DNA from: Anisodus tanguticus
Taxonomy: Eukaryota > Streptophyta > Magnoliopsida > Solanales > Solanaceae
Length of the DNA stretch: 64,000 nucleotides
NCBI GenBank assembly: GCA_034509755.1
Contig: CM067541.1
Location: 23,672,001-23,736,000, forward strand
Direction: 5' to 3'
The notes under the pieces were generated by a model. That model ran no database searches and was not told the DNA's origin. It was given only the letters and a program-made list of their open reading frames with translations. The translations under genes were made by a program, and so were the position numbers. Of the stretch, positions 1-10,237 are shown piece after piece; the stretch's first letter is position 1, and the number at the start of each line of letters is the position of its first letter.

Positions 1-1680
1 AGCCAGTCCTCTTCCTCAAATCTCCCTGAGGATCTTTCTAAAGAAATAATGTTTTAAAGGTTTGGATAAACCTTTAGTTATCAGGTATCCTGGAGATAAC
101 AACAACCCCATAGATGTTGATGAGACTGTTGATTTTACATCCTTGGGTAAGAGGCCCAGATCATCTTCCTTTCCTACTCGCCAATCGAGTAGAGTGTTCA
201 AGAAAACAGTCCAAGAAGATTCGAGTAGCAAAAGGACTAAATGTGAAACATCTAAACCCACCTACTCGAGCAGTGATAGTGAAAGTACAGACTCGGTTTT
301 CTCAACTGACGAAGAACCATCTGCTTCAGTACAGCCAAGTGTGTCTCAAGAAGAGGAAATCCCTGATGAAACCCCATTGAAACAATTCCTTCCGAAGGGA
401 GTTACTAGATCTGCAAGGTCGAGTGCCGGTCCAAATGTTGCCCCAGATGCCACAACATCTCAGGCAACATTTAAGCCAACATCATAAGAGACACAAATAC
501 CTTCATCCTTCAGCAGTACATAATCAGAGAGTGAAGCCGTGTCCGATTCAGACACAGAGGTATCTGCTTTCTTCGATAAATTCTATTCTAAAGTTAAACA
601 TGATAAGTGGAACTTTTATAAGAATAGAGTAATTAGGCCTGAGAGAGTGTTAAATATTGATTCATGTGCTGAATATGGCTTGGTAGAATTCTTAAAGGAC
701 AAACAGCTTCTTGGCTCTGTTACTTAAAAAGAACCATATGTTGATGAGATAATAAGACTGCTTTATGCTAACTTAAACTCTGCTATAGAGGATACCTCCT
801 CAAAGAAATTTGGGAAGGTATATCTCTATAACAAGATGTATCGATTTACACCCTCAATTATAAATCAATGTATGTGACTTGATATTGAAGAGAGAATGAG
901 AGATGCATAACGAGTGACAGAATCTAGGGATACAATGATTAAATATCTCACTGAAGGTGTAATGAATAATTGGGCTCCTAGATGTCCAGCCTCCAATCTA
1001 ACAGCTTTATTTTCCACCATCCACAAAATTGCTATTCACAATTAGCTTTCTTCCTTGAATGAGTCAGTTGTGACATCTGAACAAGCCTCTCTACTATTTA
1101 AAATTGGGAAAGGATTCAAAGTTGATTTAGGGAAAATGATCTTTTATCAAGTTGCCAATTTGGCTGAAAAAGATTCAACTTTAATCCTTCTTTTTCCTTC
1201 TCTGATCTACAAAGTATTAACTACTCAAGGCTTTGAGCCCAAGAGAGAAGACACTTTAGGGAAGACTCTTGAGTTTTACACTGTAAATAAAACAATTTTG
1301 AAGAGCAAGGAAAGAGTCATCGACTTACCTTGGAAGAAGGAAGCTGGAAGTTAAAATGTTTCCTGAAATGCCACCAACATTCTGGGCAACACTGGTCCGA
1401 GACAGTCTACACTATCTACAAATTGGCTTGTGGATCAAATTGCAAAAATCAACCAACAAATTGCAGCGGTTGATGCTACAAGAGATGCCTTGGTTCAAGC
1501 CATAGACCATTTTCTACTTTTGCTTTCTTCACAAAAAGGGGGAGATGCTTCTGTGATGGGGAGTAAGGGGAAGAAACTGAAGCTACACAAGATAGTAAAG
1601 CTGCTGCTGCTGCTGAAGAAGCTGTTGATGCTGTTGTACAAATGGATAAAGCTGTTGGGAGGAAACTATTATTGAAGAGG
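1..1680 (+). pseudogene. S1 accessory (env-like / plant transposon protein) ORF, broken
   Basis: This aligns along its length with the better preserved minus-strand ORF at 49000-50675. Shared blocks include the Ser-rich N-terminal part after GKRPRSS, a stretch with TTSQA, FYSK and a YKNRVI core, a region on LYNK and PSIIN, and a C-terminal coiled segment with QIAKINQQ. Several in-frame stops and frameshifts break it, for example after 487, near 725, near 875 and near 1045. The central part resembles the uncharacterised plant-transposon-protein domain found in retroelement-linked proteins; function is unknown. The start lies upstream of the window. It cannot make a full protein. Confidence 0.7.
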
Positions 1681-2050
1681 CTGAGGCTGAGAGCTAAAGC
1701 TGAAGCTGTTATGCAGAAGTAGAAAGTTGCTGGAAACTGCTATTGTTGTGTGATGAGCAACGAGGAAGCTGAAGGATGTTGCTAAAACTTAGCTATAAAT
1801 GGTTGTTAAATGTTTTTATGTATTGATGTGGATATTTGTTGACAATAGTTTATTTCTATTTCGATTTTGTATATACTGAGGATGTGTGCATATATATGCC
1901 TATTTTTTTCTAATCCTATATATTGGTATACATATGTTTTGCTTATATGCCATCACATGTTAATGGGGAGTATGTCCGTAATCACAGTTGTTAGACAACA
2001 TCTGTGACAATGCACTAAGTCGTTTGAATAGTTTGTAATGTGTTTTGTGA
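1681..2050. other. Non-coding spacer between accessory ORF and PPT of S1
   Basis: AT-rich sequence with no coding support. It aligns in part with the equivalent spacer of S2 (48550-49000), including the stretch about a TGTTGACAA motif. It belongs to the 3' untranslated region of the element. Confidence 0.6.
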
Positions 2051-2072
2051 AGAAAGGAAAAAAGGGGGAGAT
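2051..2072 (+). other. Polypurine tract of S1
   Basis: A purine run ending AAAGGGGGAGAT lies directly before the LTR start TGTTAATG. It would prime plus-strand DNA synthesis. The S2 counterpart (minus strand, 48532-48548) has a damaged G run. Confidence 0.8.
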
Positions 2073-2290
2073 TGTTAATGTTGGGTTTGGTGTTGTGTCA
2101 TTTGACCCAACATATCTTCGGAAGTACTGATTTGAATGCAGAAAATGTTGGGACAAATGTTACAACATTCGGACCAACATTTTGTTTATAATAGTTTTGT
2201 CTTACTTCACGTTAAGTAGAATATTAACTTCTAATAAAAAAAATTACAATGACAATTCAGAAGGAAAAATGATGACAAAATCCCTCTGGA
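2073..2290 (+). repeat. S1 3' LTR, left portion (U3 start)
   Basis: Begins TGTTAATGTTGGGTTTGG, matching the S2 LTR start read on the minus strand. Similarity fades around 2280-2290, where viral sequence begins. No clear duplication marks the junction. Confidence 0.8.
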
Positions 2291-2822
2291 TACCACTACA
2301 CGAGGTATTATTTACGGGTTGACATGGCGTGGCAGGGCCATCTTGAGTCAGAACAGATCCAAAACACCCTAACGCCACCATGGCTCAGCTGACTAAAACA
2401 GGATCATCAGCCTGAGTTTCAGACATTCCGCCTGGGATGTCCTCTACCCAACCTTAGTACCTTCTCACATGAATCATTAGCTATATTATAACATTAGTAC
2501 CATGATTCCAAGTAGTCTAGTGCAACATAGGTTCAACACAAAGAAATTAGCTGATCATAGGCTAATCCAAAATTTATAATAAAAATAAAATTAAAATACA
2601 AAAATTTAAATTACCTAAGATGAGGAGGTTGTGCAAAACAAGCAGAAGTGATCACAGAGAGGTACCAAAAGAGGTATTATTTACGGGTTGACAGGGCCTG
2701 GCAGGGCCGTCTTGACTCAGAACAGATCCAAAACACCCTAACGCTACCATGGCTCAGCGGGCTAAAACAGGATCATTAGCCTGAGTTTCAGACATTCCGC
2801 CTGGGCTGTCCTCTGCCCAATG
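2288..2822 (-). repeat. Pararetroviral leader, tandem 383-bp unit (about 1.4 copies)
   Basis: A block starting GAGGTATTATTTACGGG at about 2288 recurs at 2671, a period of 383 bp. Each contains CAGATCCAAAACACCCTAACG. Between them lies an AT-rich stretch that matches, reverse-complemented, the sequence downstream of the viral promoter at 6500-6700. The left block is therefore leader in inverted orientation to the right end, with one module duplicated. Confidence 0.7.
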
Positions 2823-2923
2823 TTTGTAAAAAGTTCCATGTTTCATCAGTGGCACTAGTTATCAGAAGATTATCTAAGTCGGAGATAGGTAACAAAGTTC
2901 AACACTCTTTCTAAAATTGATGA

Positions 2924-3595
2924 ATATCATCAAGAACAAGAATACTGTTAAAAACAGTAAAAAAAGAGGAATATGATATACCTCAACATTTAGATCTACT
3001 TATTAAGTGGACTATTCCGAAAATCCCGCCCAAATTAATATACCAGATGAGTACTTTTGAAAAATTAGGATTCAAACGAATAGTCAAAACTACTGAGGAA
3101 GCTATCACTGTAGATAGCGATCATGCTACTTTTAAATTATTGAATGACAGTGATATTGCCCCTTATAGAGAAACCCATAGTTTTATGCATATTGAGTTAG
3201 TACAGGTTGCCTTTAAGCCACTTACTTTAAGAGGCTTACCAGAAAGCTTTATAGCGGCTTTAAGAGATGACAGAAACCAGAATGGGAAAAAAACCCTTAT
3301 AGGGACAGTACAAACCAGTTTGGCATATGGTCCTGTTTATTTTAATACTTATCCTAATTTGCATGTATCTTTGCAAGATGAAAATTCATTGAATGCTTTA
3401 ATAATAAGCATTAAGTTGCATGGTTATGATTATATGCTTGGAACTGAAGTTATATTTATTTGTTATAGAATCTATTTTAAACCATTATACACTATGAATC
3501 CGATGTGCAAAATCATGGATTTTAAAAATGAAACTATTTTAATAGAAACTAATTTTGGTAAATCAAAAATTACCACTAAAAAACCTATTAAATGA
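2924..3595 (+). pseudogene. Caulimovirid movement protein
   Basis: The frame is open from 2924; the first ATG is 3047 (182 codons), but the codons before it look coding, so the ATG may not be the original start. Movement-protein signatures are visible: an ELVQVAFKPLTLRGL block with a downstream ALRDDR, then GPVYFNTYPNLHVSL and a C-terminal YRIYFK. Proteins of this type help viral genomes pass plasmodesmata. The ORF ends with TGA at 3593-3595, but similarity appears to continue in other frames to 4101, so the natural reading frame is broken. Family call is firm; the genus is not. Confidence 0.75.
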
Positions 3596-4101
3596 GATGA
3601 AATTGATTTTTCCACGGAATGGGTCATAGAGGGAGCTGCACATCCCAAGAGTAATTGTAATACTGATATTACTCATATTGAACAAACCCCTGATGGGATG
3701 GTCAAGTTAAAGTTTTCTAAACCGGCCTACTTGACAAATGATTTGGGTTCTAGATCTAATAGATCGGATGTTTCAAATCGTTCTTATATTTCTCCAGCTG
3801 ATTTTATTGTTAAGCTCTATCACGAGCCTCTACTTCTCGTATTCCGGATTTTATACATCCACCTATGTCTGATAATACTGATAGTAATAGAGTCAATAGA
3901 ATTATAATTGGTACTATTACTAGTACTCCCAGAGATTTGGAAAAAGAGATTAATAATCTCAAGCAAGATATATTGGCATTAAAGAAGAGTAATGATATAC
4001 TCGATGCTCGAATTACCAATATTGAAAGTAAAGGAAAAGAGAAGATCATAGATTCAGCAACAGTGGATGATATCTCCGACTTAGATAATCTTCTTTATTA
4101 A
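3596..4101 (+). pseudogene. Continuation of the viral movement-protein ORF, frame-broken
   Basis: Reading frames after the stop at 3595 contain a Ser/Arg/Asn-rich stretch (SRSNRSDVSNRSYISP at about 3750-3800). From 3865 there is a segment with heptad spacing (LEKEINNLKQDILALKK) that looks like a coiled coil, followed by an acidic tail ending at 4101. The pieces lie in different frames, so at least one frameshift is needed. The segment stops where the inverted capsid block begins. Confidence 0.55.
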
Positions 4102-5244
4102 GAACCCGAACTTCCTCATCTGAGGAGGAATCCTTTGCGTCGTCAATTTCGAAACATGAGTCCTCTGGTTCCGAGTTGAGCAATAGCTTGGATAATGATT
4201 CCTTTAAATCATCTCCAATGTTAAGGGATTTAATTTTTTCCTTAACTCTGCAATCCTTATAATAGTGGCCTGTCCTGCCACATTTCCAACATGCTTTGGG
4301 GTTCTTAGAATTTATAAAATTCTTGCGAGTTTTAAACTCTTTCTTTCTTCTCACCTTTTTATCCAGACGTTTTGTTTTCCATTTTTGGAAGCTTTCCTGG
4401 TTCTTAGCTTTTCATCTATGAGACACATTGGCTTTGGGTATATCCATACCAAATTGACCACAGAACTCTCCTAATTATTGTCTTTCATCGAGATTCTGAC
4501 TTTTTATCTGCTGGTTCAGCTTGATCTCATTACATAAAGATAACCCTTCTTGTATGCAAGTGCCTATTAGTCTACCATAGGTACAAATATCATAATTGAT
4601 AGTAATTCCCCCTTTCCTAAGAGATTTTCTAACTCTTTCCGCAAAAATGGCTGGTAATCCATCTATAAATTTGGATTTTCAGTGAGAACTATTACACTCA
4701 AGTAGTTCCATAACTCTGCTAAGGAAAACATCTTTATACCACCTAAATAATGTGAGGGTTTTGCATCTTAAGTTCTGGAGTAAGGTTCTGATATTCTCAA
4801 AATCATCTGACCATCTTCCAGTAAAATGCTCTATAATATTAATTCCTAAGGTATAAACCGCATTCTGTGCAGGTTCTACCCCTGCTTCAGTTTTAACAGC
4901 CCCAATAATACTATTACGTTGTTCTTGGGTTAAATAATAATCCCACCAACCTTTAACTGGCTAGTGAATCCTAATATAATCATTTCTGCAACAGTTTTGT
5001 CTGTGTTACTGTTAGCTTTGCAGATTGTGTTATACATGAGCATTCTATGAACTGTTGTATAAATCTGTCTTTTTGTATAACCATCTATGTTCCATTCATA
5101 GATACTCTTCCCACTATAGCTATTGTTATCAACAATCTCTTGCTTCTCAAACAAAACATCATGAGGAGTGGGCCTAAGATAGTAATACATCCTTTGTACT
5201 GGTTTTCTAGCATATTTTTCTAGGTTATTAATTTCATTAGACAT
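4046..5244 (-). pseudogene. Caulimovirid capsid region with CCHC zinc knuckle
   Basis: Minus-strand frames give a capsid-type protein. The upstream open segment (5244-4930) carries a YLRPTPHDVL block. Interrupted frames then pass through a region with KSKFIDGLP and TYGRLIGTCIQEGL, and a final segment (4354-4046) has a basic stretch and the zinc knuckle CWKCGRTGHYYKDC, followed by an acidic Ser-rich tail. The CCHC motif binds viral nucleic acid. Frames change between 4930 and 4354, so it is a pseudogene. It lies in the opposite orientation to the movement protein, which is not expected for a caulimovirid genome. Confidence 0.75.
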
Positions 5245-5278
5245 TTTCTGTTTATAATCATCTCCAGATAGGTCTAAC

Positions 5279-5950
5279 TCATAATATTTTTATTAAAGGG
5301 TTGATCCGCAAACCTTTAAACTTGTCATCTAGTAACTGTTCAAGTTCTGAGTATGCTCTTAACTTGAAATCTTTAATCTCAGGTGGAGGCTGCACACTAG
5401 GAGTAGCTGCAGAAGTATGAAGACTAGAACAAGAAGGGATTGACCTCATGATTTCCGAAGTCAACTTTTCTACTCTATTATGTAACAAAACAATTTGTTC
5501 ACCCAAAACATTCATATAAACATTGGTGTAATTATTCTGTTTAAGCATGATATTAATATGCGAAGTTGTAACTAAAGCAGTATTATTTTCAATAAGATTT
5601 GAAAAGGAAGCAAAATCAAGAACTTTATTATCCTTTTCAATCTGGAAAAGTTGTTGAGGAGGGAAAATAGTATGAGCAACTTCCCCGCTAGAAAGTTTGT
5701 ATTCTCTTTCTAGAGCAGAGATATAATCTCCCACATATTTGACCATAAACCAAGGAACAAAAGATATGATTTTGTTAACTCGAGAAATATCCTTATTAAA
5801 TTCCTCTTGCAGCTCTATACGCTCACTGTTATCAAAAGTATCAAAAACCCATTTTTTAAAAGGTTCCCATCTGGATTTATAAAAGTCTCTACTGATTTTT
5901 TCTCGTGCTGGTGATCCCCGGCTAAAATCAATTTGTTGACTTTGATCCAT
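5279..5950 (-). pseudogene. Caulimovirid polyprotein segment upstream of the capsid
   Basis: A 223-codon ORF begins at the ATG at 5950 and ends at 5279. It contains a W..FKKWVF patch near residue 30, a hydrophobic FVPWF patch near residue 64 and a NNYTNVYMNVLGEQ segment, features of the region between movement protein and zinc knuckle in solanaceous caulimovirid polyproteins. A stop separates it from the capsid segment by 34 bp. It shares the inverted orientation of that segment. The role is inferred by resemblance only. Confidence 0.6.
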
Positions 5951-5954
5951 TAAA

Positions 5955-6235
5955 TACTTGGATAACCCATATCAGACTCAGTTATTTCTGGGGATTTAAT
6001 AAAAAATCTGGATGAGGAATTCCCCTCAGATACTTCTATGGCATCCATTCATATAGAGGATGAAGATATTCATGACTCCCAAGACCCCTATGATGCAGAC
6101 TTTGACATCCAAGAGTATGTTTCGTAGTTTCAAGATAAAATGGAGGCATCCTCCAATACAGGAAAAGACAAAGGGAAAGAAAAAGTGTGATACACAGAAA
6201 AGCAGCTGGTGGACCTATCATAAAAGCCACCGAAC
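5955..6235 (+). pseudogene. Acidic viral ORF remnant before the promoter
   Basis: A plus-strand frame reads an acidic Asp/Glu/Ser-rich protein (DEEFPSDTSMAS, then HIEDEDIHDSQDPYD) ending in a Lys-rich patch, with stops near 6127 and 6190. Its position just upstream of the promoter fits the 3'-terminal part of a viral ORF. No function can be assigned. Confidence 0.4.
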
Positions 6236-6394
6236 ATATGGAATCTACTTTAATAAAGTAGATGAATTATTATACTTTAGTAGGGACCATAAGTTTTGGC
6301 CGTTTTTACTTTATTACTTTTTATCTTTTAGGTTTGTCGGCCACTTTTTCCTTTTAAGTTTGTCGGCCACATTGTATGCGACTTTATTTGTGAG

Positions 6395-6490
6395 GATCCA
6401 TTATAAAAGGATCCAGAGGTTGAAGGTAGAAGGCAGGCTTTCGCCAACTACTCTCTCTTCTCTTTGTAAAAACTCTCTACAATAAAAGCA
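6395..6490 (+). promoter_or_regulatory. Pararetroviral pregenomic-RNA promoter and poly(A) signal
   Basis: A TATA box (TATAAAAGG near 6402) is followed, about 80 bp later, by AATAAA (6481). A TATA element shortly upstream of a poly(A) signal is the arrangement used by caulimovirids to make terminally redundant pregenomic RNA. Transcription would run rightward through the leader into the second half of the S1 LTR. Activity is not known. Confidence 0.55.
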
Positions 6491-6499
6491 TAAGTTTTG

Positions 6500-6887
6500 C
6501 TTTACATCCTCCTGTATTGAGCACAACCTCCTCGGCTTAGGTAATTTAAATTTTTGTATTTTAATTTTATTTTTATTATAAATTTTTGATTAGCCCATGA
6601 TTGGCTAATTCCTTTGTGTTGAACCTATGTTGCACTAGACTACTTGAAATCATGGTACTAAAGCTATAATATAGCTAATGATTCATGTGAGAAGGTACTA
6701 AGGTTGGGCAGAGGACAGCCCAGGCGGAATGTCTGAAACTCAGGTTGATGATCCTGTTTAGCCCGCTGAGCCATAGTGGCGTTAGGGTGTTTTGGATCTG
6801 TTCTGAGTCAAGACGGCCCTGCCAGGCCCTGTCAACCCATAAATAATATCTCTTTTGGTACCTCTCTGTGATCACTTCCGCTTGTTT
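6500..6887 (+). repeat. Viral leader, inverted copy of 2288-2640
   Basis: Reverse-complementing this block gives the left leader. Shared landmarks are AGGTAATTTAAATTTTTG, AGGTTCAACACAAAG and CAGATCCAAAACACCC. Together they form inverted repeats of about 350 bp near both ends of the insert. The S1 LTR resumes at about 6888. Confidence 0.7.
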
Positions 6888-7571
6888 TGGTTGGGGAAGA
6901 AGTCGAGTGAAGAACAAGTCAAAGTTGTTGAGATTTCGACTCCATGATCTTCTTCAACAAACACACCAGCTGCCCACCTTTTCCTCAACCTCCACAACCA
7001 ATTGATGAGCTTTTCAAGGAAGACTCTCTACTATAAATAGATAGGCTACTACAGTGAATCGATAGCCAGAATCAGGTTGCAAAAATACCATGAGAGCTCT
7101 CGGAATTTCATCTCAGAAATCTAGATCACAAGTGTTGCCTGAGTGTGTCGACAACATTCTGTCTAACATTACAATTGCTGTTTAGATTCTAGATTAGTTT
7201 TGTATGGAGCGATTGTAATGAGAAGTTGTCTATGTCTAATTAGTTAGATTTATCATGCAGAAGTCATCTGCGACTTCAACATTTAATTCCTTTCCATTTC
7301 ATCTTGTAAAATTGTAAAGAAATGAATTTGTATTTTTTGTATATAATAAATATATACAATACTTTCGGTCATTGACCATCATACATATAACTTATGAAAA
7401 TATAAACATTTGTGTTCTTTTTCTTTTCCGCTGCATTTTACTAGGTTTTCTGTTTTATCGAAGTGTTGTTACTTGTGTCAGACGACATTATCGTTGACAT
7501 TCGGAGACAGAATCGGCATTCGATTTATTTCATCTCTTGTTTTTACTTTCCGTAGCCTTTGACACCCTTCA
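6888..7571 (+). repeat. S1 3' LTR, right portion (U3/R/U5)
   Basis: Aligns with the S2 LTR through to its end, with shared GCTTTTCAAGGAAGACT, CTATAAATAGA (TATA box near 7034) and GTATGGAGCGATTGTAATGAGA. It ends CACCCTTCA at 7571, next to copia I coding sequence, showing that S1 inserted into copia I. Confidence 0.8.
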
Positions 7572-8054
7572 GTCTCAATGCCTATTCTGATGCTTACTAG
7601 GGTGAATGTCCTGACACCTGACACTCCACGTCTGGTTATTGCGCTTTCCTCGGAGATAACCTATTCTTGGTCTTCCAAAAGGCAACCTACACTATCACGG
7701 TCCAGTGCAGAAGCAGAATACAGAGGTGTTGCCAACGTCGTCTCTGAGTCTTGTTAGATCCGTAACCTTCTACTTGAGCTTCACTACCTGATTCAAAAGG
7801 CAAACTGGTCTATTGCGATAATATTAATGCGATATATATTTTTGGCAATCTCATCCAACATCAGCGCACTAAACACATTGAGATGGACATTCATTTCGTT
7901 CGCGAAAAAGTGGCTCGTGGTCAAGTTCGTGTCCTTCATGTTCCTTCTAGATATCTGATTGCCGACATCTTCACCAAAGGACTTTCGCGCATACTATTTG
8001 ATTATTTTCGAGCCAGTCTCAGTGTTCGAGAACCTCCCGCTTCGACTGCGGGGG
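7572..8054 (+). pseudogene. Copia element I, RNase H end of pol
   Basis: Frames give the Ty1/copia RNase H C-terminal half: an AYSDA start, SGYCAFLGDNL, LSRSSAEAEYRGVANV, HQRTKHIEMDIHFVREKV and IADIFTKGLSR, ending just before a GGGGG polypurine stretch (8050-8054). In-frame stops, such as the one near 7755, mark it as dead. Upstream pol is missing because S1 inserted here and its other side lies outside the window. Confidence 0.8.
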
Positions 8055-8243
8055 TGTAATAGAATATTTTCCAATATACTTTCATTAATTGTATTAATTG
8101 TATACCTCCTATTTTAGATAGAATTATAATCCTTTTGTAATTAAGTTAATTAGTTACCTAGTTTGTATCAAAGTAAATATTTTTGTAACTTTATATATAT
8201 TGTAAATCATTTATCAATAAAATCAAGAGAACATATTTCTTCA
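8055..8243 (+). repeat. 3' LTR of copia I (short type)
   Basis: Starts TGTAATAG immediately after the purine tract and plausibly ends TTTCTTCA at 8243. The right border is estimated, as no partner LTR is visible. Confidence 0.5.
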
Positions 8244-9589
8244 AATCCATCATTATTTTTGGAGTCCCCGTTATTTTTGGAGTGCTTTTTAACTATTTTT
8301 TGGAAAAGTAAGAAACCTACCTTATTTTCATTATATAATATAGGCTACGACGGGGTAAAAGACCTAGATTTAATGGATGACTATTACTTGCTTCTCCTTC
8401 CTTTCCCAGGTAATTAATTCCCTCTTTCTATTCTTTTGTCCAATGCTTCTTCTTTTATTGTCCATGTTTACATAATGGAGTAAGAAAAACGAACTTCCAT
8501 GTGCCATTCTAATTATTTATGAAATTTTTTTGTGAACTTCTTTTCATGTACTTGTATCCAAGTTTTTTTTATAAAGATTTTGTACTTGTGATTTAATCTA
8601 TTTCTAATATTTGTGATTTAATTGAAAATGCTATCCAACGGACCTTTGGCTAGGTCATTGGTATGTACTTTTGGTCTCCGGATCTTATTTACGCAAGGAG
8701 GAAACAAAGTTGATTCGATCAATATTATATTGTTCAAGATTATCTTATTTACTACTTCTTTATTATTTCTAGCATATCTACCATCAAGACCTCCCTTCCG
8801 GTCATATACATCAGATAACGTCTTGAGGTATGCTTCTCATACTTTTCCTCTTCTTATTTTTGTGATTTAGAAATATTTAACCTAGATAGGTAGTGGCTCT
8901 TTCTTGATCATCTGACCAACAATAGAGATACTCCCTCATCTCAATTTATGTGATTATATTCAGATTTTGAGAGTCAAACTAATTCTCATCTCAATTTATG
9001 TGATTATATTTAGATTTTGAGAGTCAAAACTAATTATTCTTTTGCTTGATTCTTGTTTTTCTAAAAAGTTAAACTCATGACAAAATCTCGTGCAGCTACA
9101 CTTTTTTTTTAAAATTCTTTGTTTGATTTTATTTTTTTGAAAAATTTAAGTTTGAATATTTGATATATATCGTCTCATTATAAGTGCATTGCAGATATAT
9201 CCTGAATCAATTATTGCAAATATTTTATCGAAATAGTTAAAATTTTGGTCGAGATCTATATATTTGAAATAATTGTTTGAGTTAGAAAAAGAAGTTATAC
9301 CAGAAAATCCACTGATTATTTAAAGTTAGAATATGTGAGTTTTGAAGTAAAACACTAAACTAGTATTTAATATAAGAGAAAAAATGCCTCTTTCATAATA
9401 ACTTATCAACATGTACAATAACATCATTACTAGAACTTAAATTCTATAGAACTTTTTTCACACTTGCTGTAAGCCTATAGTTTATATTTGAGTTCTAGTA
9501 TATATTATCCGTCACTTGTAACTTCTTACTGATTTCTTGTTTGTGAAATCACACTTAACTACTAATAAGGTAAATTTAATTACTTCAGG
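8244..9589. other. AT-rich region without recognisable gene
   Basis: Several short ORFs (8163-8417, 8622-8870) have no recognisable domain. One ends at a plausible splice donor (CCCAG|GTAATT at about 8410), but no matching acceptor or homology supports an exon. A Stowaway-like repeat occupies about 8930-9120. The rest looks like decayed repeat or intergenic sequence. Confidence 0.5.
8930..9120. repeat. Stowaway-like MITE end with an internal ~52-bp duplication
   Basis: Begins ACTCCCTCATCTCAATTTATG, the common plant Stowaway (Tc1/mariner) terminal motif. The block CATCTCAATTTATGTGATTA through GAGAGTCAAA is repeated once in tandem (8937 and 8989). The family-typical phrase ATCTCGTGCAGC follows near 9085. 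The opposite terminus was not found. Confidence 0.5.
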
Positions 9590-9689
9590 TAATGCTGCTC
9601 CTAATTCTCAGAAAAATACTTCTATGAAGACTAAAAAGAAAATATTTAAGAAAAATAATGGTAGACCTCCCAAGAAAAATAATGGTTAC
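9590..9689 (+). pseudogene. Copia B gag, basic C-terminal part (left of A insertion)
   Basis: The frame reads a Lys/Asn-rich nucleocapsid-type stretch (KTKKKIFKKNNGRPPKKNNG). Across the copia A insertion it continues into 14207 and reaches a degenerate zinc knuckle. The left limit is unclear. Confidence 0.5.
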
Positions 9690-9854
9690 TATTAGTGAAT
9701 ATTAGTAGAATATTCACCATATATTGTAATTATTAGTGTTGTATAATTATGGTAATTATATGACCCCTTTTTGTATTAGGATTCTACATTGTACACACTA
9801 TATATATTGTATAATTGAGAAATGCTCCCCAAGGTAAATTAATACAATTATACA
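9690..9854 (+). repeat. 5' LTR of copia A
   Basis: Runs from TATTAGTGAATATTAG (the TG expected from the 3' LTR is absent) to TTATACA, directly before the PBS. Confidence 0.85.
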
Positions 9855-9868
9855 TGGTATCAGAAGCC
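9855..9868 (+). other. Primer-binding site of copia A
   Basis: TGGTATCAGAAGCC directly abuts the LTR end and is complementary, with small changes, to the 3' end of initiator tRNA-Met. Confidence 0.85.
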
Positions 9869-10237
9869 AAAAATCTTTTCCAACCTAAAACCTAGTTTCG
9901 GTCGCCCACCTCTGTCCGTTTCCGGCGCCGAATCGACCGTATACCACCGGTATACCTCCGATATACGCCGATATACAGCTGCCCAACTCTCAAATTCTAC
10001 TAAAAGCATTGTATACCACGAGAATACTGCTGATATATATACTCTTTTCTTTCCCTATCTCTCAACCAAGCTGTATACCCCTCGTATATAGCCTATACAA
10101 GCCGATATACACTATGTATACTACTGATATACCTTCACTGCCACTGTATACCACTTTTATACAACCTCTCTAAGCCGTTATACACATGGTTGTTTCTGCC
10201 CATATACACTGCGCCTACGTCCTAAATCCCTCCCCTA

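Larger units (their letters stand above)
2290..6887. mobile_element. Endogenous pararetrovirus (Caulimoviridae) fragment, rearranged
   Basis: A 4.6-kb viral insert inside the S1 LTR. It holds leader repeats (2288-2822), a movement-protein ORF on the plus strand (2924-3595) with its downstream extension to 4101, capsid coding sequence on the minus strand (5950 down to 4046), a plus-strand ORF remnant (5955-6235), a promoter and polyadenylation region (6395-6490), and an inverted copy of the leader (6500-6887). No protease, reverse transcriptase or RNase H was recognised, so the copy is partial and defective. The proteins recall solanaceous caulimovirids such as the solendovirus group, but the genus is not settled. 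Such copies integrate by host repair, which fits the absence of a clean TSD. Confidence 0.8.
1..7571 (+). mobile_element. Sirevirus-like Ty1/copia element S1, 3' part; 3' LTR split by a viral insertion
   Basis: Only the 3' end of the element is in the window: a post-pol accessory ORF (1-1680), a spacer, a polypurine tract (2051-2072) and a 3' LTR beginning TGTTAATG at 2073. About 218 bp of LTR is followed by 4.6 kb of pararetroviral DNA, then the LTR resumes near 6888 and ends at 7571. The two LTR pieces sum to about 900 bp and align end to end with the 919-bp LTR of the reverse-strand copy S2 (47613-48531). An extra ORF between pol and the 3' LTR is typical of Sireviruses; assignment to that lineage is an inference because pol lies outside the window. 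Confidence 0.75.

Noticed and set aside
6855..6875. TGGTACCTCTCTGTG as a viral primer-binding site
   Set aside because: Only the first five bases fit the tRNA-Met complement TGGTATCAGAGC; too weak to call.
7572..8054. Copia I as part of copia A or B
   Set aside because: LTR start and RNase H sequence differ from A, and B lacks this region; treated as a separate element.
8163..8870. Exons of a host gene (ORFs 8163-8417 and 8622-8870)
   Set aside because: One plausible splice donor, but no domain, no consistent frame and repeats all around.
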